Assembly: GCA_022710245.1 (NCBI GenBank)
Contig: JAKLHH010000302.1
Coordinates: 1-8,091 of the forward strand
Origin: Myxococcota bacterium
Lineage (GTDB): Bacteria; Myxococcota; Polyangia; GCA-2747355; JAKLHH01
Length of the DNA: 8,091 nt
Direction: 5' to 3'
In this document: piece by piece, positions 1 to 6,150 of the stretch
How the letters are laid out: each line of letters begins with the position of its first letter
Position numbering within the stretch: the stretch's first letter is position 1
Translations under genes and position numbers: made by a program
The notes under the pieces: model-generated
The model's database searches: none
What the model was told of the DNA's origin: nothing
The model's input: the letters and a program-made list of their open reading frames with translations, nothing else

Positions 1-332
1 ATCCCACGGGCCACCGCCGAGCCCACCGTCGACTGCCGGTGGTGCTGCCCGTGATCCTCCGCACGTCCACGGGCCTGCGGCAGGGCGTGCTGCTCAACAT
101 CAGCGGCAGCGGGATGTTCGTCGCCACCAGCGAGCCGCTCCCGACGGGGACCTCCGTGCAGCTGCGCCTCGGTCGCACGAGCGGCGTCGAGTACAGCTTC
201 CCCTGCGCGGTGCAGTGGTCCTCGACGACCGGCGGCCTCGGCCTCCGCATCACCGGCATCCCGCTCGAGGTGCGCCACGGCAGCAACAAGACCCCGCCCC
301 CGCTGCCGATCCCGAGGGGCAGCGCCGCCTGA
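1..332 (+). CDS. PilZ domain protein (5' end outside window)
   Basis: This is probably a cyclic-di-GMP receptor domain of the PilZ family; such domains change conformation on binding the second messenger and act on motility, exopolysaccharide or transcription. The reading frame is open to the left edge (first full codon at base 3), so the true start lies outside the window. A GTG at 39 is a possible but poor start because it would remove the N-terminal binding motif. Both PilZ signatures are visible: an arginine-rich RxxxR stretch (RRAHRR, bases 15-32) and the N-x-S-x-x-G motif (NISGSG, about bases 96-113), followed by typical beta-barrel strands (GMFVAT, VQLRLG, GLGLRI). The protein ends in a proline-rich tail (TPPPLPIPRGSAA). 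The pattern resembles the single-domain PilZ paralogues common in myxobacteria. The output it controls cannot be deduced here, because the next plus-strand sequence is a gene remnant. Confidence 0.85.
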   Translation, partial: PTGHRRAHRRLPVVLPVILRTSTGLRQGVLLNISGSGMFVATSEPLPTGTSVQLRLGRTSGVEYSFPCAVQWSSTTGGLGLRITGIPLEVRHGSNKTPPPLPIPRGSAA

Positions 333-340
333 GCTCGCCA

Positions 341-385
341 GGCGCAGTGGTCTCCTGGCTGGTGGCGATGCCACGGCCACTGGCC
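341..385 (+). terminator. Nested hairpin downstream of the PilZ gene
   Basis: Just after the PilZ stop, GGC(G)CAGTGG at 341-350 can pair with CCACTGGCC at 377-385, giving nine pairs with one bulged G. Inside it lies a perfect small hairpin, GTGGC-GAT-GCCAC, at 362-374. An AT-richer stretch (TAGTATTACG) follows, but there is no real T-run. It could end transcription of the PilZ gene or be a small structured element. The pairing is directly visible; the function is inferred. Confidence 0.35.
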
Positions 386-397
386 TAGTATTACGTT

Positions 398-600
398 GTG
401 AAACCACGGCCAGCTGACCTTCCAGATTTCGAGCGCCCACCTGTGATCGAGGTGGTGATCGGCACGCAGTTTCCGAACCTCGAGGAGCAACTGACCGCGG
501 CTCACGTAGGGCGCTTCTGGGATCAGGTTCAGGGCGAGTATCCTTCATGCCGAGATGCAGCGCTCACCTACGGGGTCTTCGTGGCTCTACCTGGGGCATC
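398..600 (+). pseudogene. N-terminal remnant of a TIGR04255 family gene
   Basis: A reading frame from a GTG at 398 encodes about 60 residues that look like the beginning of the sporadically distributed TIGR04255 family. Visible elements are LPDFERPPVIEVVIGTQF, then L..AHVGRFW and EYPSCRDA, matching the usual pattern of an F..PPV.EVVLGVQF block, a H.G.FW block and a WP...DA block. The family is usually around 250 residues of unknown function. Here similarity fades after about residue 55, and the frame runs on as arginine/proline-rich low-complexity sequence into the antisense of dacB, with no C-terminal part visible. The stretch is visibly less GC-rich than its neighbours and has no clear ribosome-binding site. 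I read it as a truncated, dead copy of a horizontally acquired gene; the 3' boundary is approximate. Family membership is from recall of its motifs. Confidence 0.6.
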
Positions 601-648
601 CGCCCTAGAAGCTCCGGGAACCCTCGCAAGAACGCAGCGCCGCGCGAG

Positions 649-670
649 TCCGGGCGCCAGCTGCGCCGGA
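649..670 (-). terminator. GC-rich hairpin just past dacB
   Basis: Eight to thirty bases beyond the dacB stop codon, TCCGG(G)CGC at 649-657 pairs with GCGCCGGA at 663-670, leaving a loop of about five bases and one bulged G. Its position suits a transcription end for the Nudix-dacB unit. No U-run follows on the minus strand, so it may be a Rho-assisted or weak terminator. The fold is seen in the sequence; the role is inferred. Confidence 0.35.
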
Positions 671-677
671 GCAACCG

Positions 678-2138
678 TCAGCGCTCGAGGTAGGTCACCA
701 GCGCCGCCGCGATCTCGTCGGCGACGACGCGCCCGACCTCGACCTTGCCCTGCGGCAGGTCGTTGATGCAGATGGAGAAGAGGAGCTGCCCTCGCTGGCC
801 CGAGGCGCCGGCCACCCCCGTCAGCGCCACGACGTTGGAGAGCGTGCCGGTCTTGGCGCGGATGTAGCGCTCGGCGCCGCTCCCGAGGAAGCGGTGCCCG
901 AGGGTGCCGTCGACGCCGGAGAGCGGGAGGGTGGCCAGCAGCTCGTGTCCGATCTTGAAGTTCTGCGCGACCTCTCGCATCACCCGCACCAGCTGGTCGG
1001 GCGAGAAGCGGGTGGCGTCGTAGAGGCCGGAGCCGTTCTTCATCGTGTAGCTGCCCGGCGCGATCTTCAGCCCGGCCAGGTAGCCGGAGACGAGCCTCAG
1101 GCCCTTGGCCCAGGTGCCGGGCTCGCCGCTCACCTCGGCGCCGAGCACCTTGAGGATCTGCTCGGCGACGAAGTTGTTGCTGTGCTTGGCCACGCTCCGC
1201 AGCACGACCGCAATCGGCTCCGAGTAGTGCGAGACCAGCGCCTTGGCCTTGGCCGGCACCTTGCCGCGCCCGAGCTTGCTGCGCCCCACCTGGATCCCGC
1301 GCCGCTGCAGGATGTCGAGGAGCGTGATGCCGGAGAGCTGCCCGGGGTCCTCGATGCGCCGGCGGAAGAGCTTGCCGCGGTAGCCGAGCCGGACCCGCCC
1401 CGTCACCTCCACCACCATCACCCCCTTCTCCGGACGCGCGTGCACGTTCACCCAGGAGCGGCGGTTGCCAGCGACGGTGACGGTCTTGTTGACGAGCTTG
1501 AGGTAGCTCGAGCTCGGGCGCAGGATCACGTGCGCGGCCTCGCCGGCCTGCTCCGCGGCCACCACGCGCACGGCCACCGCGTTGTGGTTCAGCGAGAGCG
1601 CGCCGTTCGGGGCGCGGTACCAGAGGTCGGTGTCCTTGCCGGCGAAGAGCGGCGGCAGTCGCTCGCCGTCGAAGTAGCTCTCGTCGATCACCAGCCCGCC
1701 CTGGATCTTCCGCACGCCCCGCTCCTGCAGGTCGGCGGCGAGCTGCCAGAGGTCGCGCTCCATCAGCGAGGGATCGCCGAAGCCCTTCAGGTAGAGGTCG
1801 CCCTGCACCACCTGCCCCTTCAGCCCCAGCGCGTAGAGGACCGTCTTCATCCGGAACTCGGGCCCGAGCTGGGAGAGCGCGGCGGCGGCGGTGACCAGCT
1901 TGACGTTGGAGGCGATGTTGAAGAGCTCGTCGGCGCGCAGCTTGATGAGCGGCCTGGTCGCGCCGGGCTCGAGGACCACGATGCCGACCTTGGCCCCCGC
2001 GATGCGCGGATCGGCCGCGAGCTTGCTGACGTGGCCGACCAGCCACTGGCGCGCCTCCGCGCGCGCGTCGCCGCGGGCGTCGCCAGCGTGGGCGAGCAGC
2101 AGGAGCAGCGGGGCGAGGGAGGACAGCGAGCGCTTCAT
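678..2138 (-). CDS. dacB: D-alanyl-D-alanine carboxypeptidase/endopeptidase, PBP4 (DacB) type
   Basis: This is a class C low-molecular-mass penicillin-binding protein that trims or cuts peptidoglycan stem peptides in the periplasm. At 486 residues it has the usual family length. A signal peptide is clear: MKR, then a leucine core (LAPLLLLLA), with likely cleavage after AHA near residue 18. All three penicillin-binding motifs are present: SNVK (Ser77 nucleophile, Lys80) inside FNIASNVKLVTAAAAL, SNN at 320-322, and KTG at 429-431 (RAKTGTL). Family blocks KGFGDPSL (118-125) and NGSGL (368-372) are also intact. The insert between the first two motifs, roughly 100-300, matches the extra domains of PBP4 enzymes. 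The start lies 36 bp after the Nudix stop with only a weak GAG ribosome site, which suggests co-transcription and perhaps coupled translation. The enzyme looks catalytically complete. Confidence 0.95.
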   Translation of the reverse strand: MKRSLSSLAPLLLLLAHAGDARGDARAEARQWLVGHVSKLAADPRIAGAKVGIVVLEPGATRPLIKLRADELFNIASNVKLVTAAAALSQLGPEFRMKTVLYALGLKGQVVQGDLYLKGFGDPSLMERDLWQLAADLQERGVRKIQGGLVIDESYFDGERLPPLFAGKDTDLWYRAPNGALSLNHNAVAVRVVAAEQAGEAAHVILRPSSSYLKLVNKTVTVAGNRRSWVNVHARPEKGVMVVEVTGRVRLGYRGKLFRRRIEDPGQLSGITLLDILQRRGIQVGRSKLGRGKVPAKAKALVSHYSEPIAVVLRSVAKHSNNFVAEQILKVLGAEVSGEPGTWAKGLRLVSGYLAGLKIAPGSYTMKNGSGLYDATRFSPDQLVRVMREVAQNFKIGHELLATLPLSGVDGTLGHRFLGSGAERYIRAKTGTLSNVVALTGVAGASGQRGQLLFSICINDLPQGKVEVGRVVADEIAAALVTYLER

Positions 2139-2155
2139 CGAGTCTCAGACGTCAT

Positions 2156-2185
2156 CAGCTCGAGCTTCGTCAGCTCAAACTTCGT
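2156..2185. repeat. 15-bp tandem duplication covering the Nudix stop codon
   Basis: CAGCTCGAGCTTCGT (2156-2170) is followed immediately by CAGCTCAAACTTCGT (2171-2185), two adjacent 15-mers differing at two positions. The second copy contains the Nudix TGA stop (2175-2177, minus strand). In the first copy the equivalent triplet reads CGA. The repeat fills most of the gap between the Nudix gene and dacB. Confidence 0.8.
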
Positions 2186-2906
2186 CCACGCGGGCCTCCG
2201 CGTCAAGCTGCTCGGCCAGGCGTCGCAGCGCCAGCTCGGTCTTGGCGTCGGCGATGAGGCCGCGCCGGCAGCGCTCGAGCGCCTCGGCGAGCAGCAGGCA
2301 GAGCCCGCCGCCGCCCTCCTCGAGGAGCGAGCCGTCCCCGGCGCCGGCGCCATGGCCCGCGAGCGGCGCCTCGACGCAGCACGGGTAGATCCGTTCGGCC
2401 ATCACGCCCGGCGAGAGCAGCACCGCCGGCCCCAGCCGCCGGACCTGGCTCCCGTCGACGTGGAGCCCGGTCTCCTCGAGGAGCTCCTCGGCGGCCCGCC
2501 GGCAGAGGCCGGCCTCGCCGACGTCGTGCGGCTCGAGCAGCCCGGCGACCGCCTCGATGGTCTCCACCGGGAGCGCCACGCCCTCGCGGGTCGGCTCGCC
2601 GCCGCGGCCGAGCCGCGGCACGGGTCGCAGCCCGCGCCGGAGGAGGACCCGGACGCCCGCGCCGGTGCGCTCGCTGGTGGCGGCCGCTTCGCACGACCGC
2701 CCTCTTCGCTGTGCGGCGCCGCTCCGCTCGAAGGCGAGCACCACCACGGCGTCGGTGCGGCCGGGCCGCTCCACCGCGTCGAGGGCGTAGGCCGGCGAGG
2801 AGCTCCCGTCCTCACGGCGGTTGCGTACCTGCAGGCGCCGGAGCTGGACGTAGCCTCCCGCCCCGAAGAGCTCGCTCGTCATCACCTCGACGTCGATCAC
2901 CTTCAT
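2175..2906 (-). CDS. Nudix hydrolase, ADP-ribose/nucleotide-sugar pyrophosphatase-like
   Basis: Nudix enzymes cleave nucleoside diphosphates linked to another group; this one looks closest to the ADP-ribose or sugar-nucleotide branch. The 243-residue form starting MKVIDVEVMT is chosen because a GGAGG (2915-2919) sits 8 bases upstream, although the frame stays open further upstream. An N-terminal strand region (VQLRRLQVRNRREDGS, then DAVVVLAFE about residues 52-60) matches ADP-ribose pyrophosphatase-type proteins. The Nudix box spans residues 122-148 and ends EELLEETGL (140-148), keeping the metal-binding glutamates E141, E144 and E145. The arginine of the REUxEE motif is replaced by Glu140, and the front half of the box is longer than the classical G-x5-E-x7 spacing. 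After it come a SPGVMAERI block (166-173) and DAKTELALRRL (220-230), both typical of this branch. It probably leads a two-gene transcript with dacB. The substrate is uncertain. Confidence 0.85.
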   Translation of the reverse strand: MKVIDVEVMTSELFGAGGYVQLRRLQVRNRREDGSSSPAYALDAVERPGRTDAVVVLAFERSGAAQRRGRSCEAAATSERTGAGVRVLLRRGLRPVPRLGRGGEPTREGVALPVETIEAVAGLLEPHDVGEAGLCRRAAEELLEETGLHVDGSQVRRLGPAVLLSPGVMAERIYPCCVEAPLAGHGAGAGDGSLLEEGGGGLCLLLAEALERCRRGLIADAKTELALRRLAEQLDAEARVDEV

Positions 2907-2914
2907 CCGCGCTG

Positions 2915-2919
2915 CCTCC
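2915..2919 (-). promoter_or_regulatory. Shine-Dalgarno site setting the Nudix start
   Basis: On the minus strand GGAGG is followed by eight bases and then the ATG at 2906. This favours the 243-residue start over longer in-frame starts upstream, whose extra residues are low-complexity Gly/Ala/Arg sequence. Confidence 0.65.
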
Positions 2920-2952
2920 GCCCCTGCACATGCTGCGCCTGGGCCAGGCCGC

Positions 2953-2981
2953 AGTATACCGCTCGGCGGCGAGGGCCACAG
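2953..2981 (-). promoter_or_regulatory. Possible sigma-70-type promoter for Nudix-dacB
   Basis: Minus-strand TATACT (2953-2958) is an excellent -10 hexamer and stands out in this GC-rich DNA. Seventeen bases upstream lies CTGTGG (2976-2981), only a weak -35 match. Transcription from here would leave a leader of roughly 40 bases containing the GGAGG ribosome site. This is a prediction from pattern alone. Confidence 0.35.
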
Positions 2982-3134
2982 GCTCGCACGGGGAGCGCCT
3001 CGCCCGCGAAACGAGATCCCACGCGCACAGGTCGCTTCTGCGCTGCCTCCGCACATGCGCTATGCTAACGAAGTCGATCGCTGGCAGCACGCCGCCCCCA
3101 TCCCGCTCCGAGGACGACGAGGACCACGAGACCG

Positions 3135-4157
3135 ATGAGCACCGAAGCCGACAACCGCATGGTCTGGGACCGGCACCGGCCGGGCCACTACGAGGTCTGG
3201 TTCGCGACCTTCAACCACCGCCGCTCCGGCACCGCCTGCTGGATCCGCTACACGCTCGAGGCGCCCTCCCAGGGGAAGGGTCAGCCCTCCTGCCACCTCT
3301 GGTTCGCCTTCTTCGACGCGGCGAAACCGGAGCGTAACTTCGCCATCAACCGCAGGCTCCCCGCGAGCGAGCTCCGGGTGAACGACAGCCCCTTCGAGGT
3401 GCGGATCGACGACTCGGTGCTGCGCCACGACGCGCTCGGCGGCGTCCTCGCCGGCGAGGGTCACGTGGTCAGGTGGGACCTGAGCTACCAGCCCGCGCAC
3501 TTCACCCACCGGCCCCTGCCCGACGGGCTCTACTCCCGCCACCTCGCCGACACGCTGGTGCTCTCCCCGAACCTGATCATCAACCTCCACGGCGAGATCG
3601 TGGTCGACGGCCAGACCTACGCGTTTGACGGCGAGCCCGGCACCCAGGCCCACCTCTGGGGGCGGAAGCACGCGCACGCCTGGGCGTGGAGCCACTGCAA
3701 CACCTTCCGCGAGGACGCGACCGCGTGCCTCGAGACGCTCTCGGTGAGAGTGCGCCGCGCCGGGCTGGTCTCGCCGACCCTGACCTTCCTCTCCCTCTAC
3801 CTGGGGAGCGAGGTCTACCACCTGCGCGGCCTCCCCGATCTGCTCCTCCGCCACGGCCGCTGGGAGACCGGGCTCTACCGCTTCCACGGCGTCGGACGCC
3901 GGTTCCGCCTCGAGGGCGAGCTGCGCTGCCGCCCGGAGGACATGGTCCGCGCGACCTACAGCGACCCCGACGGCGAGACCTGCTACTGCCACAACACCGA
4001 GGTCGCCGACTGCGCCATCACCCTCTGGACCCGCCGCAACCTCGCCGCCCCGTTCCGCCGCACGACCCGTCTGGTCAGCCGCGGCGGCGCCCACTTCGAG
4101 TATGCCGGCCGCACCCCCGACGGTCACGTCACCCGCAGGCACGTGCTCGTGCCGTAG
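3135..4157 (+). CDS. Two-part beta-barrel protein, tocopherol cyclase/CrtC/AttH-like
   Basis: This 340-residue protein has no signal peptide or membrane segment, is rich in beta strands and aromatic residues, and appears to contain two lipocalin-like halves. The first half carries GHYEVWFATFNHRRSG followed by WIRYTLEAP (36-44) and LWFAFFDAAKP (55-65). The second begins near 171 with HLWGRKHAHAWAWSHCNTF (173-191), which resembles the WG...W.W..CN.F block of plant and cyanobacterial tocopherol cyclases and, more loosely, carotenoid 1,2-hydratases. It ends in a strand-rich segment with a cysteine cluster TCYCHNTEVADC (282-293). Known relatives bind or cyclise/hydrate isoprenoid-like hydrophobic molecules, so a small-molecule-binding or enzymatic role is plausible but not shown. 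The ATG at 3135 is the first start in frame; its ribosome site (GAGG 12 bases upstream, GAG nearer) is weak. No isoprenoid genes lie nearby. Family placement is from recalled motifs. Confidence 0.65.
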   Translation: MSTEADNRMVWDRHRPGHYEVWFATFNHRRSGTACWIRYTLEAPSQGKGQPSCHLWFAFFDAAKPERNFAINRRLPASELRVNDSPFEVRIDDSVLRHDALGGVLAGEGHVVRWDLSYQPAHFTHRPLPDGLYSRHLADTLVLSPNLIINLHGEIVVDGQTYAFDGEPGTQAHLWGRKHAHAWAWSHCNTFREDATACLETLSVRVRRAGLVSPTLTFLSLYLGSEVYHLRGLPDLLLRHGRWETGLYRFHGVGRRFRLEGELRCRPEDMVRATYSDPDGETCYCHNTEVADCAITLWTRRNLAAPFRRTTRLVSRGGAHFEYAGRTPDGHVTRRHVLVP

Positions 4158-4192
4158 GTTGGCTGATTCCGTTCGCTCACGTGGATGGCGGG

Positions 4193-4225
4193 GATGCGAG
4201 GACGCGAGGGGGGAGTGACGCGAGG
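4193..4225. repeat. Three short GAYGCGAGG repeats past the cyclase-like gene
   Basis: GATGCGAGG (4193-4201), GACGCGAGG (4201-4209, sharing one base) and GACGCGAGG (4217-4225) lie within 33 bp in the 109-bp gap between two convergent genes. No terminator hairpin with a T-run is visible in this gap. The repeats could be slippage products or binding sites; nothing further supports either. Confidence 0.45.
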
Positions 4226-4245
4226 AAGGTGATGCGGCGATGGGG

Positions 4246-4273
4246 GCCAGGCTCACATCGCCAGGCTCACATC
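4246..4273. repeat. Perfect 14-bp tandem duplication over the membrane-protein stop
   Basis: GCCAGGCTCACATC occurs at 4246-4259 and again immediately at 4260-4273 without mismatch. The second copy carries the last codon (ATG, Met138) and the TGA stop of the minus-strand membrane protein. The first copy repeats the same codon and stop just downstream, so loss of either copy would leave the protein unchanged. Confidence 0.85.
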
Positions 4274-4683
4274 ACGTAGAGCCAGACCAGGTAGAGCACC
4301 CCCATGACGATGGCGAAGAGCCCGAGTGGCGCCTGGATCTTCGTCAGCTTCAGCCGCATCGTCTCTCCCCTGGCGACGGCCGCCGGGCTCTTGCTCAGCG
4401 CGTACTTGCTGATCATGCTGAAGCCGAGGAGGAACCCCACCGCGAGGTCGGCCGCCGCGACGCAGACCCAGAAGATCCAGGTCAGCGGCTTGGCGCCGAG
4501 GAGCGAGATCCCGCGGATGCAGCCGAGGGTCTCCAGCACGCCCCAGACGAAGAGCAGCACGCCGATGAAGCCGGTGTAGGGCACCAGCTTGTCGATCAGC
4601 TGCTTGGCGTTGGGCTTGCGCGCGATGATCAGACCCGACGACGCGAGCGTTCCACCAGCGATAGTGACGAGCCCTCCGAACAT
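4267..4683 (-). CDS. Small four-helix membrane protein of unknown function
   Basis: I do not recognise this 138-residue protein. It shows four hydrophobic segments: about 3-21 (LVTIAGGTLASSGLII), 35-54 (PYTGFIGVLLFVWGVLETLG), 66-91 (around WIFWVCVAAADLAVGFLLGF) and 117-137 (LGLFAIVMGVLYLVWLYV). The basic loops are ARKPNAKQLIDK (21-32) and SKYALSKS with RGETMRLKLTK (92-115). The gene is therefore probably an inner-membrane protein with short termini. The start at 4683 is secure because a perfect AAGGAGG lies five bases upstream; a longer frame upstream encodes only Arg/Pro-rich sequence. It is divergent from the kinase gene, with 227 bp between the starts, so the two may share a regulatory region. 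A link between them is only positional. No catalytic motif is visible. Confidence 0.85.
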   Translation of the reverse strand: MFGGLVTIAGGTLASSGLIIARKPNAKQLIDKLVPYTGFIGVLLFVWGVLETLGCIRGISLLGAKPLTWIFWVCVAAADLAVGFLLGFSMISKYALSKSPAAVARGETMRLKLTKIQAPLGLFAIVMGVLYLVWLYVM

Positions 4684-4688
4684 TGTGG

Positions 4689-4695
4689 CCTCCTT
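4689..4695 (-). promoter_or_regulatory. Strong Shine-Dalgarno of the membrane protein
   Basis: AAGGAGG on the minus strand with a 5-base spacer to the ATG at 4683 is the best ribosome-binding site in the window. It decides the start against in-frame alternatives further upstream and suggests high translation. Confidence 0.8.
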
Positions 4696-4814
4696 CCGAG
4701 TTGTGCCTGAGCGCTTTGCAGCGGCTGTGCCAGGCCGCGCCCGGCGGTCAACTCCCCGGCAGCTCAGCGGATCTCGACGAGGTCGGGCAGGACGAGGCGG
4801 AGGCGGTCGAGGTT

Positions 4815-4849
4815 CTTGCCTCCGTCCGCAAGCCGTTGCCGGCAAGCCG
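4815..4849. promoter_or_regulatory. Inverted/direct repeat cluster between membrane protein and kinase
   Basis: In the 227-bp divergent region, TTGCCGGCAA (4836-4845) is a perfect 10-bp palindrome. GCAAGCCG occurs twice around it (4828-4835 and 4842-4849), and CTTGC at 4815-4819 can pair with either GCAAG. The layout would suit an operator or a leader hairpin upstream of the kinase start at 4911. I see no convincing -35/-10 pair, so the role is only suggested. Confidence 0.25.
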
Positions 4850-4910
4850 CTCGCGCCGCTCGCCGCGGGCCGGTGGAGGCAGACGCCAGCCGCGTGGTAG
4901 GGTCCGCGCG

Positions 4911-5957
<1,047 letters not shown>

Positions 5958-6070
5958 CTCCCCCGCTCCAGGTTCGCGACCTTCATCGTCGGACCACGAC
6001 GGTGGGCGAGGCCAGACGCAAAGCGCTGCGCTGCGGATCGGAGCCGGTCACTCCATCGTGACGACGCTCG

Positions 6071-6150
6071 GCGAGCTGCAGCTCGAGAGGCGTGGCGCAG
6101 AGCGAGCTGGAGCTCGAGACGGCAGGGCGGGCTACTCGCTCTCGAGCTGC
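6071..6150. repeat. Palindromic repeat cluster at the kinase/propeller convergent junction
   Basis: GCGAGCTGCAGCTCGAGA (6071-6088) recurs with one mismatch as GCGAGCTGGAGCTCGAGA (6102-6119). The first contains the 12-bp palindrome GAGCTGCAGCTC (6073-6084). In addition GCAGCTCGAGAG (6078-6089) has a perfect inverted copy, CTCTCGAGCTGC (6139-6150), inside the last codons of the propeller gene. RNA from either strand could fold here, so this may be the transcription end for both converging genes, but there is no T-run. The remaining part of this gap (5958-6070) shows only a weak CGTCG/CGACG hairpin. Confidence 0.6.

Larger units (their letters stand above)
2909..3057. repeat. Direct repeat of the Nudix leader in the divergent region
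   Basis: GCGCTGCCTCCGC occurs exactly at 2909-2921 and again at 3040-3052. Each copy is associated with GCACATG, at 2926-2932 and 3051-3057. The first copy includes the Nudix Shine-Dalgarno sequence. The second repeats that sequence about 131 bp further upstream but has no start codon at the matching position. The rest of the 228-bp region between the divergent genes shows no further gene. Confidence 0.55.

Noticed and set aside
39..332. PilZ gene starting at the GTG at 39
   Set aside because: Upstream in-frame codons encode the RRAHRR arginine motif expected of PilZ, so the gene continues past the left edge.
2907..3056. Longer Nudix start at 3056
   Set aside because: The added 50 residues are Gly/Ala/Arg filler, and the GGAGG eight bases before 2906 supports the shorter protein.
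894..3068. Long plus-strand open frame opposite dacB and the Nudix gene
   Set aside because: Its translation is Arg/Ala/Gly/His-rich without any domain and runs across two well-supported minus-strand genes and their promoter; long shadow frames are normal in DNA of this composition.
3060..4256. Minus-strand open frame opposite the cyclase-like gene
   Set aside because: It has low-complexity Val/Ala/Glu/Arg composition with no motif, while the plus strand has a coherent aromatic-rich protein with recognisable blocks.
4683..4910. Longer kinase start at 4683
   Set aside because: The extra 76 residues are low complexity, overlap the membrane-protein start and Shine-Dalgarno region, and precede a normal kinase N-terminus at 4911.
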